Below, piece after piece: positions 53,785 to 63,958 of a stretch of DNA of 64,000 nt (the stretch's first letter is position 1; each line of letters starts with the position of its first letter). This DNA comes from Petaurus breviceps papuanus. Its lineage: Eukaryota; Chordata; Mammalia; Diprotodontia; Petauridae. Under the pieces are notes generated by a model, which was not told the DNA's origin, searched no databases, and saw only the letters and a program-made list of their open reading frames with translations. The stretch spans positions 32,784,763 to 32,848,762 of the forward strand of contig JAMXIF010000065.1 in NCBI GenBank assembly GCA_028583685.1, given 5' to 3'. A program made the translations under genes and the position numbers.

Positions 53785-54050
53785 AACCAATCAGCACCTT
53801 CCTCCACACTGTAGAGGTGGGGGACCACCGATAAGAAATACTTCGTATACTGCTAGACATGGTTGATATCTCAGTGTTGCTAAACTACTTCTTTTCCTTC
53901 TTTTTTCTACTTTATTCTTTGTTATAATGGATAGTTCTCTGGGTATGGGAGGAGGAATGATATATTAGGGGAGAAAGGATTTTAAAAAGCAATAAGGGAT
54001 TAAAAGATCAATAAAATATATTTTAAATTTTAAAATAATCAGCATTATTT
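53785..54050 (+). mobile_element. L1-type LINE 3' UTR end
   Basis: ATGGTTGATATCTCAGTGTT, TTTATTCTTTGTTATAATGG, TAGTTCTCTGGGTATGGGAG and an A-rich end parallel 32190-32360. 53486-53784 is unassigned. Confidence 0.68.
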
Positions 54051-54221
54051 TTATGCATATATATACATATGTGTTTTGTTTTCCTGTTAAAAAATATCTT
54101 TGTTTTAGATAGGTGACCTATATTCTAGCTGCTACAGTGTTTTCCCATTAGGTTAGAGCAAGAAGAAAGAAAAATTTGGGGATCCATTGCCATCAAGGAA
54201 AATAAATGTAATGATAGGGTG

Positions 54222-54370
54222 ATTGGTGTATTCAGTCATTTCAGATTCTCTGTGACCCCGTCTGGGGTTTTCTTGGCAAAGACACCGAAGTGATTTGCCA
54301 TTTCTTTCTCCAGCTCATTTTACGGATGAGGAAACTAAGGCAAACAGGGTTAAGTGATTTTGCTAAAATT
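54222..54370 (-). mobile_element. SINE C, tail half only, minus
   Basis: GTATTCAGTCATTTCAGATT, GGGGTTTTCTTGGCAAAGAC, GATGAGGAAACTAAGGCAAA. The tRNA-like half is missing. Confidence 0.8.
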
Positions 54371-54731
54371 TTCATGGCTCTATTATTTGGTAATAGACTG
54401 TGTTTTGCTAGTAGCTGTTAGATCTATCTCCGACAGCTAAGAAGTTGGTGGGGTTGTGGTCTTAGGGTTCTCTGCCACTCCCCTTCAGCAGCTAAGTAGC
54501 TCCCTCCTCTACTACTCCAAAGCCACTGACACGGCCACCACCACTGCTGCAGAGAAGTATCATTGCTCTGTTAAAGTGTGACCACCCAGGCTGCCTAACC
54601 CAACTTCATCCAGCCACCCCTGGGAGCTAACATCCATCCATTCACATTGCTATTAAGCTTTAATAAGTCTCAATATTTTGCTTGTAGGACAAAACCTGGT
54701 GACCTGTGCTGTGATAGTCAAATCTTCTTAC
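54371..54731. other. Unassigned
   Basis: C-rich stretch with CCACCACCACTGCTGC near 54537. No coding signal accepted. Confidence 0.3.
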
Positions 54732-54746
54732 AGAAAGAGAAATATC

Positions 54747-54907
54747 AAGGGGCAGCTAGGTGGTGCAGTGAATAGAGCACTGGCCCTGGAGTCAGGAGGA
54801 CCTCGGTTCAAATGAGACCTCAGACACTTAACACAAAAACTAGCCGTGTGACCTTGGGCAAGTCACTTAACCCCAATTGCCCTCCAAAAAGCAAAAAAAA
54901 AAAAAAA
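54747..54907 (+). mobile_element. SINE B with 15-bp duplication
   Basis: GGCAGCTAGGTGGTGCAGTG head, GGACCTCGGTTCAAATGAGA, ACTAGCCGTGTGACCTTGGG, long A tail. AGAAAGAGAAATATC (54732-54746) and AGAAAGAGAAATGTC (54908-54922) differ at one base. Confidence 0.93.
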
Positions 54908-54983
54908 AGAAAGAGAAATGTCCCTCCTATTATATTTTTCTGATCTCTTAGGCCCATCATTCAGCCTCTGTTGTCATCAGCAG

Positions 54984-55030
54984 TATCAGGTATCATCATC
55001 ATCTTCATCCTCCTCATCCTCATCATCAGA
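54984..55030. repeat. (CAT/CTC)n tract
   Basis: TCATCATCATCTTCATCCTC-type sequence. It gives the Ser run in the 71-codon plus frame 54918-55133. Confidence 0.9.
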
Positions 55031-55059
55031 TATTGACCTAGTTTTCAAAGTGCTTTACA

Positions 55060-55240
55060 GATTTAAAGACCAGATAATAGAGATTAGAATCCTGGTTTTT
55101 CCACTTATCTATCAGCCATATGTCCAAAAGTAAGTCACAATCTTTCTGGGTCTCATTTTCTTCATCTACAAAATGAAAGGACTGGTTTAGATGACCTCTG
55201 AGCTGCCTTACAGCTTTAAGCCTCTGGTCCTCTGGCCTAT
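55060..55240 (+). mobile_element. MIR-type SINE
   Basis: GAGATTAGAATCCTGGTTTT, GTCCAAAAGTAAGTCACAAT, TTTTCTTCATCTACAAAATG, CTGAGCTGCCTTACAGCTTT. Confidence 0.7.
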
Positions 55241-55256
55241 GACTTACTATTGTTTT

Positions 55257-55411
55257 TTGTTGCTTCTTGGAGGCCATTTGGGGTTAAGTGACTTGCCCAA
55301 GGTCACACAGCCAGTTTTTCTGTTAAGTGTCTGAGGTCTCATTTGAACTCAGGTCCTCCTGACTCCAGGGCCGGTGCTCTATTTACTGTACCACCTAGAT
55401 ACCCCCAACCT
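55257..55411 (-). mobile_element. SINE B, minus
   Basis: GGCCATTTGGGGTTAAGTGA, TTTGAACTCAGGTCCTCCTG, TTACTGTACCACCTAGATAC. ACTATTGTTTT and ACTACTGTTTT flank it (55246-55256 and 55412-55422). Confidence 0.86.
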
Positions 55412-55700
55412 ACTACTGTTTTAAATCTTCACAATGATCCTGTGAATAGTGGAAGGCACAGAACAGCAGGGATTTCATGCATAGGATGTCAGGTTCTCTG
55501 AGGGAGCTATGTGTTAACCCCATATCCTCAACTCCAAGTTAGAAAACCATTATTGCCCCCATTCTACAGATGAGGGCAGTGAGGCTTGATGACTTTAAGT
55601 GCCTTGCCCAAGGTTGCCTAGGGAGGTGAGCATCAAAGCCAGGATTTGAACCTGACCCCTTTTCCCATCACCTGCATGCTTCCTTTCACTATGATTATTC
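55412..55700 (-). mobile_element. MIR-type SINE, minus
   Basis: CTACAGATGAGGGCAGTGAG, CCTTGCCCAAGGTTGCCTAG, GGATTTGAACCTGACCCC at the head side. Confidence 0.7.
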
Positions 55701-55729
55701 TATAATAATGGCAGAAGAGAAAGACATTT

Positions 55730-55990
55730 CTCAGCGTAGATTGCAAGAAGCGCTACTTCAGCTCCTTCTCCGTCTGCTCCAGTTTTCTAAATCAGCTAAT
55801 AATAATTACCCTCTGTAAATCAGTCCTCCATGAAGTCGGCTCCTTCTTTACAGTTGCAGGAAGCTAGCTGCTTTTCCTCATTACAGTTTTATAGCTGTGT
55901 TTTCTTTGCCTGGTCCCTTTTATTCCTGCCATTGAAATTCTCCATGTGTCAGGAGATGCCAAATTTATGAGTGGGGAAAATGTTTGTTTC
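55730..55990. other. Low-repeat block, possible conserved noncoding element
   Basis: No repeat signature. Contains AAATCAGCTAATAATAATTA, GGAAGCTAGCTGCTTTTCC and CCATTGAAATTCTCC. Candidate only. Confidence 0.33.
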
Positions 55991-56862
55991 AAGCAGCCCT
56001 TAATAAAAAAAAATGTATTCTAATTACAAAAAAAGGGAGAGAAAAAAGTGCATGATGTGAATCTCTCTGCCAGACCTGATCTACTTGTGAATTCCAGCAA
56101 ACAACCCATGAAGCAGCAAATGATACTTTTTGCATCCCATTTCCTGAGCATTCAGGGGCAAGCAGAAGGAAAAGATGAAGAAAGCTACTTTTACTGTATA
56201 AATAAATCTGTCTAGCAAGCCAAGGGTACGGGAATACTGAGACTCCATGAACAGGACAGTAACAGTGCCCTGGGTCACTATGTGACATCCCTACACATGC
56301 CCCTCCCAAGGTAATTCTGGGGAACTTAACCACTTGACCAATGCCATCAACAAAAGCCATAGTTCTAATTCAGGGACACACAGATATGAAGAAAAATACA
56401 TAAGGGTAGAAAAATACCAACTTCAAAATCGAGAGTCAAAGAAGCAATGGCAGAAACATACAAGTAGAAATGGTACCCCTTCAGCTGGTTGTGGCCCCAT
56501 CCTTGATTGAAAAGAAGCAACTTACCCGATCAGATCACCAGCCCCAGGATGTGTCTGCTGCTGAACTTTAAAAGCCTACCAACACTTGTAATCTAACCTG
56601 GGCTTTTGGTTCTTCTCTATCAAAGCAAGTCATGGTTGAGAAATAATGGATTCTATGACAAATGCTCGTGAGACCATAAAATTGAGTGAATTCTTCACTC
56701 AAAGTTAATCTGCCCATAGAAGTCAGCATGCTACCCTTGGAACCTACTTATTCTGGATTTCAGGGACAGATCCCAGTGTGTTATCTCATCAAACATAAGG
56801 ACATAAATATGGATCTCTTTGGTTCTTTATCCAAGAACATCAGAAGAGGACTGCAGAACAAC
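55991..56862. other. Unassigned, low repeat content
   Basis: Minus frames of 123 codons (55989-56360) and 65 codons (56081-56278) overlap here. Neither has a domain or exon border that I recognise. Confidence 0.3.
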
Positions 56863-56933
<71 letters not shown>

Positions 56934-56943
56934 NNNNNNNNNN

Positions 56944-56990
<47 letters not shown>

Positions 56991-57035
56991 CAGACAGATA
57001 GACAGATAGATAGACAGACAGATATAGATAGATAT
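56863..57035. repeat. (GATA)n array interrupted by a 10-N gap
   Basis: AGAT units before the gap. After it the array turns to mixed AGAT/AGAC units from about 56990. It produces the Tyr-Leu-Ser-Ile minus frames. Confidence 0.97.
56934..56943. other. Assembly gap of 10 Ns
   Basis: Lies inside the GATA array, so the true array length is uncertain. Confidence 0.95.
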
Positions 57036-57289
57036 TCAGTCCTACCAGATAAGGGATTGACACTAATGAAACTCTTCCCCAGAGTAGGCTGACTCAACTA
57101 TAAGGAGCATGTATGTAGGCAAGGGGACCAGGTCTTAAGTTGGGGTCTGGGTAATTACTTAGCTCTTTTATTTTGGTAATTGTATTTAAATATTATTGGT
57201 TCTTTTTGTAAAATCCTATATATTGTATTTTATGCAGTTAACAACATTTTTCTGAGAAGGGTCCCATTGACTTCACCCCAATCTGGTCA

Positions 57290-57515
57290 GAAAATCCTAG
57301 AGTCAGGAAGCCCTGAGTTCAAATGCAGTCTTGGACATTTACCAGTTGTGTGACCCTGGGCAGGTCACTTAACCTCTGCCTCAGTTTCCTCAACCATAAA
57401 ATGAGATAATAACAACATCTACCCCACAGTATTCTTGTAAAGATCAAGTGAGATAATGTTTGTGAAGTATGTGGTATGACACCTGGCACATAGTAGGAAC
57501 TATTTAAATGTTTAT
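57290..57515 (+). mobile_element. MIR-type SINE, full length
   Basis: GCCCTGAGTTCAAATGCAGT, GTGTGACCCTGGGCAGGTCA, CTCAGTTTCCTCAACCATAA, CTGGCACATAGTAGGAACTA. 57036-57289 is unassigned. Confidence 0.85.
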
Positions 57516-57539
57516 TCCTTCCCTTCCTCCTTCCAGTCC

Positions 57540-58270
57540 ATCCTCCACTAAGATATGTTTGATCTCCCTGAAGCTCAAGTCTGACCGTGTCACTCCCCTA
57601 TTCAATAAACACCCATGGCTCCCTGTTACCCCCCTATTAAATATAAATTCCCCTGCTTGGCATTCAAAGCCTTTCATAACCTGGAATTCCTCCTGTCTTT
57701 TGAGTTTTCTTTTTTTTATTTCATTTTTAATTTATGGAATAAAAGAAGCATTTCTATAACATAGTACAATTGAAAAAAAATGATCGTACATGAGACTGCA
57801 AGCCTACTATGTACGACTTGCTATTCCTTTCAAATACACAAGAAAATAATATATTTTTTTTCTTTTCAGTTAAAACTTCCTTTGCTCTACTTACTACGGG
57901 ATACAGTGACACTGGCTATTACCAGAACAAGGCCCTCCAACTCCTGACTGATGGCATTTTTACTAAATGTGCCCCATGCCTGGAATGCTCTCTTATTTCA
58001 TCTCCATCTCTTTCCCTCTCTAGTTCCCTTCAAGTCCCACTTAACAATCTCACCTTGTCCAGGAAGTCTTTTCTGATGTCCTTTAATCTTAATGGGCCCC
58101 TGCTGATTATCTTCAATATGTGTCTTGTTTGGAGGTTGTGTCTCCAATAGATTATGAGTTCCTTGAGAGGAGGAACTGGTTTGTTTGTTGTGGTTTTTTT
58201 TTTCATCTCAAGCACTTAGCATCTCACCTGGGACACAGTAAGCACTTAATAAATGCTTGTTGACTGACAT
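57540..58270 (+). mobile_element. L2-type LINE 3' region, long copy
   Basis: CAATAAACACCCATGGCTCC, TTGGCATTCAAAGCCTTTCA, ATGCCTGGAATGCTCTCTTA, CAGGAAGTCTTTTCTGATGT, GATTATGAGTTCCTTGAGAG, AGTAAGCACTTAATAAATGC. About 57700-57880 is a T-rich stretch without L2 pattern. The 83- and 113-codon frames fall within it. Confidence 0.82.
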
Positions 58271-58748
58271 TTACTAATCCTGATTTACTGATACCAAAGC
58301 AACTTCCTCAGACCTAATTAGATACTTCATGTAATTAAGCATTTCCTTCAATACCCAATACACTTCAGGTTCACCACATAAACCCCTATTCTCAATGTAG
58401 AGGGGACAGTGAGAGGCCACAGTGGAGGGAACAATGGGGAGCCAAAGCTATGATTTCAGGAGGGGTGGCTGAAGACCACAAATAAAGCAGGGAGCAACTC
58501 TGTTGTTAGGTCCTAGACTCCTGGGACTATTTAGAGAATAGGGAGTCTTGACATACTTCTAGAAAGCAGATCAAAAAGTCCAAGTGAGCATGGAGGTCAA
58601 AAAGCCAAGAAAACAAAGTTCTTCCTCCATTAGATGCCAACACTTTTCTGGTACCATGACTCCAGAGATGAAATTATAATTATCTTCTTTGAAAAGGAAG
58701 CTGGCTGGTATAAAGCCAAGCACAAGCATCTTTCCAGAGGACTGCTAC
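58271..58748. other. Unassigned, apparently single-copy
   Basis: ACCTAATTAGATACTTCATG and TAATTAAGCATTTCC give homeodomain-like cores near 58312. No gene seen. Confidence 0.3.
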
Positions 58749-60125
58749 TGTGAACAACTTCAAGGTTGTGATTACATAGTATAGTGAACTCTTTATTTAT
58801 TCAGCAGTAAATTAAGGCAAAACATTCACAGAAAAAAAAGTACAGCATTCACAATGTTATGACGTAACTTATCACTAAAATGACCACATAGTTTTCACCA
58901 AAGTGGACACATAGTTTTAAACAAAGTACAATCATTTAGTAACTCAATCATTTAGTAAGCCCTTAATTCAATCATCCTTAAGGAGGCTTGTCTCCTTAAT
59001 GGACACAAAGTGCAAAGGTCAAAGTTCTTCACCCCTAGGTCACATTGTCTTAATCTCTTCAATTAAAAAGTCTTCTTTCATCTTAATTGGAGAAGTCCTT
59101 AACTCAATCATCTAAATGTAAAGATCAAAGTTCTCCACCCCTAGGCCATAGTAAATCATGATCTTCTCAGTTTAAATACCCAAAGAGAGGTCTTTTCATC
59201 TTGTCTTGAGGCAGGCTTTCAGCTTCCATGGTTCCTCTTCCATGGCCCCAGCTCCTGCCCAAATCTACCCAACTGTCACCTGAGTTCAAAGGCAGAAAAC
59301 TCTCAGTTCCTTGTCTAGCTCCTTGTGCAGTTCCTGTTCCATATTGAAGCTCACAATGTCTAGTCCACCTCAAATCCTTCACAGTTTCTGTTTCTGGGAA
59401 GACAAAGCTTAACAAAGCCACAGTACCATTCATTCACATTGCCGGCATCCTCATCGATTCACTTTCTGCCTGTGAAATCAACACAGACCCAACAAGAAGG
59501 TCTAAGGTATCAACACAAATCATCAGTATAGTCCCAGGACCTCTGAAAACATCAGCAAGACCCTCCTTCAGGATTTCTGTAAACATACAACAAGAAAATC
59601 CTCTTTTGGGGCATCTGAACCAGCAGTAAGGTCCCAGGGCTTCGGTAACAACAGCAACATCCTCTCCCGGCAGACGAATCTGACAAAGTAACATCAAAAC
59701 AGAAAGACAAAGTACCAGCACCACAGCCATGCTTCCTCCCAGTTCCTCTCTCTTCTCATTTCTCTGTTCTTCTCAATTCTCTTCTCATTTCTTCTCAGTT
59801 CTCAGCTCAGTTCTCAGTTCTGCCACCAAAAGCTCTGTTCTCAATTCTCTCAATTTGTAACAGTTCTCAGAAGTTCTCAGGATCCCAGCAGTTCTCTCTC
59901 TCTCTCAGAAATTCTGGCTCTCTAGATTGGGCTTTTCCTTATATATGGTATTAGTTCCTCCCTGTTCTGCCCCTTCCTGTTACATTAACAACTTCCTCCC
60001 ACTGTGGGATTTACAAGTTCTAGACCTTAATACTTGATACAATCATAAACTTGAAACAAGGTGCTAAGTACCTGTTTGCCAATACAAGGGGCAGGGAAGT
60101 TCTTCTAATCCCCATTACCATTACA
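58749..60125 (-). mobile_element. Putative solo LTR of an unrecognised endogenous retrovirus-like element (fossil)
   Basis: Read on the minus strand it opens TGTAATGGTAATGGGG (60125) and ends GTTGTTCACA (58749), i.e. TG...CA. A TATA box (CCATATATAAGG) lies about 185 bp in, and AATAAATAAAG lies about 45 bp from the end. Flanks GCTAC and GCTGG match at 3 of 5. Internal parts: a GAGAACTGAGAA-type tandem block (about 59745-59890), a degenerate repeat of roughly 65-70 bp (about 59450-59720) and a partial doubling near 58900-59150. No internal retroviral genes are seen beside it. Age is probably moderate. Confidence 0.5.
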
Positions 60126-60359
60126 GCTGGTAAATCCCCAGTCTTTGAAAACATGGCTAGAATCCATGAGGAACATAGTGATTAGTTTTATCTAGTTTTT
60201 TAGGCAAATGAGCAGCAGAGAAAAAGGCATATCCTTTCTCAAGAGATAATATCAAGACATCCCTTCCATATTCTAGTGATCTTACTGAAGTCTTGCAAAA
60301 CAATACCTTTCCTCTGGGTTACATAATATTGGTCTCTATGCCTTCAAGTATTCCCCTTT

Positions 60360-60540
60360 CCAATCCATCCACCACACAACTGCCAAAAAGATATTCCTAA
60401 AGCACATATCTCACCATGTCACTCCTCTATGCAAAAATATTCAGTGGCTCCCCATTGCTTCTACAATAAAACACAGCCTCCTCTAGCCTAACATTCAAAT
60501 CCCCCAAATGTATGGCTTCCTTTCATAGTCTTAGTTCTGC
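60360..60540 (+). mobile_element. L2-type LINE 3' fragment
   Basis: CACCATGTCACTCCTCTATG, CAGTGGCTCCCCATTGCTTC, CTAGCCTAACATTCAAATCC. 60126-60359 is unassigned host sequence. Confidence 0.75.
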
Positions 60541-60544
60541 ATTT

Positions 60545-60690
60545 AATAACAATTCTGAGAAGGGGCCCAGGGGCTTCATCCAACTCCAGTACATTCCATC
60601 TCTCTGGGTTTCAGTTTTCTCATCTGTAAAATGAACATGCTGTAGTAGATGACCTTAGGTTTTTTTCCCAGTTATTGATCTAAGTTCCTA
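60545..60690 (+). mobile_element. MIR-type SINE fragment
   Basis: CTGGGTTTCAGTTTTCTCAT and CTGTAAAATGAACATGCTG with GATGACCTTAGG after it. Confidence 0.65.
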
Positions 60691-61059
60691 AGACTCTGCC
60701 TTGTCATTAATACTTGTCCCTAGGTATCTGGAGAATCTTCTACTATGGACTTCAAAAAATAGAGAGAAGATATAAAACTGAATTCAATACTTGAATTTAG
60801 AACCCAGCTGCTTGTCATTTATCTCTTCTTCCCAGCACAGAATTCAGCTTTGCTGATTTCCTACTGATCCATGGTCAAAGCTTCCTACTTTACAATTCCC
60901 TCCTCAGTAATGGAGTCAAGGCTGCTTGTCAAAAGAGAAAGGAAGAGTGGATCTGGGACTATTTGGAAATAAGCAATCTGTCTTTCAAACAGTGCTGCCC
61001 TCCCCCCATCCATTCACCCACCTTTTATTCATATACACCAGTCAAGGTCCCCTTGGGCC
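60691..61059. other. Unassigned
   Basis: No family or coding signal recognised. Confidence 0.3.
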
Positions 61060-61640
61060 CCCCAAACGTCAGGCCATATCACCCTGGAGCTCCCCCAGCC
61101 AATAGATGACATCATGAGAGTTTCTTCACTGATTCACAGCCCCTGAGGAGTGATGGCCTAAGACCTTGAGTACCACAGTTCAAATGAGAGAGTCACAGGA
61201 GACATAAAGCCAAGCCATTCAGAGGACAATAATGGAGAACATCATATTGAAAACATATAGAGTGTGAGCCGTTTGCTCATCCATCTTTGGATGATGGGAG
61301 AAGGTCCGCAGCTAAGTGAAGAATGGGCCTGTTGTAATGAAGCTGTCTGAAGCAATAAGAGCTGCTCACGCATGGCACACAGCTCTGAATTGCTGTTGAC
61401 GGCTTGGGCATGAGCAATCATCAATCGTCCCAACTTCACCTGTGGGCCTGGGCTATGTGGACTCTGGGGGTAAAACTATCATCACTCTCCCAGCTGAGAA
61501 CCCTTTCTTGCCTCTTCATCATCATCTCCCATCCCCTGCACCTGAGCTATCATTGATCAAGCTTCGCTGTTCCTCCAGGTAGAGAGCCGCAACACCATTA
61601 CTCTTCCCCATGGCTCACTTTCACCTATGAGTTATTTCTC
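61060..61640. other. Low-repeat block, possible conserved noncoding element
   Basis: About 580 bp free of repeat signatures with complex base usage (GAAGCAATAAGAGCTGCTCA, TTGCTGTTGACGGCTTGGGC, CATCAATCGTCCCAACTTC). The minus frame 61242-61439 (65 codons) is preceded by a weak acceptor-like CAG and could be argued as an exon. The poor pyrimidine tract and lack of a partner exon make a regulatory element the likelier reading. Confidence 0.35.
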
Positions 61641-61929
61641 ACTTTTTCTCATGAATTATGGCCCAACATTCAAGATTTTCCCTTTTTGGTGATGTGACTA
61701 TGGTGTGAGAATTACCAGAGATGTGACATGCTTAGGGACAGATCTCTGAACTACAGCATTCTCCCTCACCTTTCCAGAAAGATGTGGTCTTTTTTCCTTC
61801 CTTACCTTTGCATCAACAAGGTCCTACTATTCTCCTCCTGGTTTCTTAATCCATCAAGATTAGAAAATCATCACAGGTCTCATTTTCTGGGTATTAGGGA
61901 AACTGGGGTAAGAGAGATTTCCTTGAGAC

Positions 61930-62110
61930 AATCATGGAATTCTTCTTGGAGGCAGGATCTGAACTGAGATGCTGCCTCTGTTATTTACCACCTGTAGGAT
62001 CTCAGGCACATCCCTTAATCTCTCTAAGCCTCAGTTTCCTGACCTATAAAATGACAGGGGGTTGAATAAGATGACTTCAAAGGTACCTCCCAGCTCTAGA
62101 GCTTGGATCC
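61930..62110 (+). mobile_element. MIR-type SINE
   Basis: GAGGCAGGATCTGAACTGAG, TAGGATCTCAGGCACATCCC, TAAGCCTCAGTTTCCTGACC, AGGTACCTCCCAGCTCTAGA. Confidence 0.72.
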
Positions 62111-62124
62111 CATGACTTGATGTG

Positions 62125-62400
62125 AATAACAATAAGTCTACAGATCATTTTTGCAGTGGATAGAGCATTCAGCCTGGAATCAGGAAGACCTGAGTTCAAA
62201 TGCACCCTGGAACACCTACTGGGTATGTGACCTTGAACCAGTCACTTCACTTCAGTTTCCTCAACATCTATCTCTCGGGGTTGTGAGGAAGATCAAATGA
62301 ACTATTTGTAAAGCACTTATATCATTATGTGCCAGGTACTAGCACAAATGCAACGTGTTAATGATGTTATTGTTACTATCATTTATAGTTTACATATGCA
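62125..62400 (+). mobile_element. MIR-type CORE-SINE, near full length
   Basis: GCAGTGGATAGAGCATTCAG, GACCTGAGTTCAAATGCACC, GTATGTGACCTTGAACCAGT, AGCACTTATATCATTATGTG. Confidence 0.8.
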
Positions 62401-62569
62401 TACATACAAACATACTTTAAAGTTTACAGCATGTTTTCCCAGGTTAAGTTAAGGTCTTCTAGTATAGACTCTCATCCAGAAAAGAAATTCCTTTTGTAGA
62501 AGTCCCCTGGAACAGTTGCTTAGATTGAACCCTTATCGTATTAAGTCCTAACCTGGGATTTCATTTATG

Positions 62570-62865
62570 TAGGAAACTCCCAGCAAGGAGATTCCCTCTA
62601 CAATGCATACCATCAATGTTCTGGATATTATAGCTCTAGAGAACTGCCCGGGATGCAAAGTATCTTGACCCAAATAATGGGAGTTGAACCAGCAAGTGGT
62701 TGTCTTCATCTTATTTTCTTCTATTTCTGTTTCTGTTTCTTCTCCATCATCATTATTTCCAAGTGACTTGTCCAGGGTCTCAAAGCTATTTATTGTCAGA
62801 GGTAGGATATTAACCCAGGTCTTTCTGATTCCAAATCTTGTACTCTACTCACTATGTATATAGTA
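62570..62865 (-). mobile_element. Old SINE (MIR/Ther type), minus
   Basis: GAAACTCCCAGCAAGGAGAT, TTCCCTCTACAATGCATACC, then CAAGTGACTTGTCCAGGGTC and TTAACCCAGGTCTTTCTGAT. The 3' part corresponds to that of 51590-51865. Confidence 0.62.
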
Positions 62866-62950
62866 TGTATATGTGTGTGTTTGTGTGTGTACACACATAT
62901 ATGTGTATGTATATGTGTATATATACATATGTGTGTATAGAGATATTAAT
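62862..62950. repeat. TG/TA microsatellite
   Basis: ATGTGTGTGTTTGTGTGTGT followed by ACATATATGTGTATGTATAT units. Confidence 0.93.
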
Positions 62951-63189
62951 TATACTATTATATTAATAACTAATTATTTATTAGGATCTACTCTTTTTCC
63001 TTCTATTTATAAAGACCCAACTCCTGTTAAGATCAGTCAGTCTCTGAAGGGAATGGCTGATTGATGAAAGAATTTTCCTCGTCCTCAAGAAACATGCTCC
63101 TCAGTTTTAGGTAAGGCCAACCCAACAAGGAGACCGAATTTCTGTTTAAAGTATAAATAGAATCCGGTCTGGGTGAGCCCTTACTCTCC

Positions 63190-63330
63190 TCCATCAGGTA
63201 CATACACACACACATACATATAAGTATGTGGTCTGTGTCTGTATACACATATACATACATAAGGAGCCATATGTATAAAGAGTATGTATATATATACTAT
63301 ATAGAATGAGAACATGAATTACATGTGTGT
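63190..63330. repeat. CA/TA-rich low-complexity stretch
   Basis: ACATACACACACACATACAT and TATACACATATACATACAT units. They give the Tyr/Cys-rich minus frames here. Confidence 0.85.
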
Positions 63331-63419
63331 ACACATACACAATGAGAAAACACAAGGCAAAAAAAAATTTAGATGTATATAGTGTTACCATATTCGTAAA
63401 TGGTATATAAAATCTTAAA

Positions 63420-63520
63420 GAAACCTTGAACAAGTCACTAACCTTCCCTAAAACTCATTTTTCTCATCTTCAAAGTAAAGATTGACAAGATGAACTGCAA
63501 AATACGTCAAATGACTTGCC
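63420..63520 (+). mobile_element. MIR-type SINE fragment
   Basis: ACCTTGAACAAGTCACTAAC, TTTTTCTCATCTTCAAAGTA. Confidence 0.62.
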
Positions 63521-63660
63521 CCCTGAGTCAAATGACATGGAATTTATGGTTCCATACATCCCAGCTATAGCTCAGGTCATGTGCTGGCAGCAGGGATAGG
63601 TCATAAAAAATGTCTGAATTAAGATTCTGCTGCCACTTCTATTGACAAAGTTAATCATTG

Positions 63661-63745
63661 GGGGGGGGGGCAGCTAGGTGACACAGAGCATTAGCCCTGT
63701 AATCAGGAAGATGAGTCTTTCTGAGTTCAAATTTGGCTTCAATCT
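63661..63745 (+). mobile_element. SINE B/C head fragment after a G run
   Basis: The ten-G run at 63661 leads into CAGCTAGGTGACACAGAGCA, with TGAGTTCAAATTTGGCTTC at the end. The 3' half is absent. 63746-63958 is unassigned. Confidence 0.65.
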
Positions 63746-63958
63746 TTTTTATTTTTTTTATTTTAAACTACATTTCCTGCCTTGATTAAGGCTGTGCCCT
63801 TAAGTAAATGACGATATGTCTGAATTCTTAGTGGCTCACGTTCAACAGCAGGAACAGTCTCTATCATCTGTTAGATGCAGTGATGCTTACCAACAAAGGA
63901 TTTAAATGAGGTCTTAATTATACTTACAGACCCTGATTTCCAGACTAAAAGTGTGCTT

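Noticed and set aside
55989-56360. 123-codon minus frame as a possible gene
   Set aside because: No domain recognised and no exon borders. A second frame overlaps it on the same strand.
56863-57035. CRISPR-like array
   Set aside because: The units are 4 bp and contiguous with no spacers. This is a vertebrate microsatellite.
59434-59730. 98-codon minus frame with hydrophobic start as a host secreted peptide
   Set aside because: It lies in degenerate tandem repeats within a putative LTR, so an element-internal origin is more likely.
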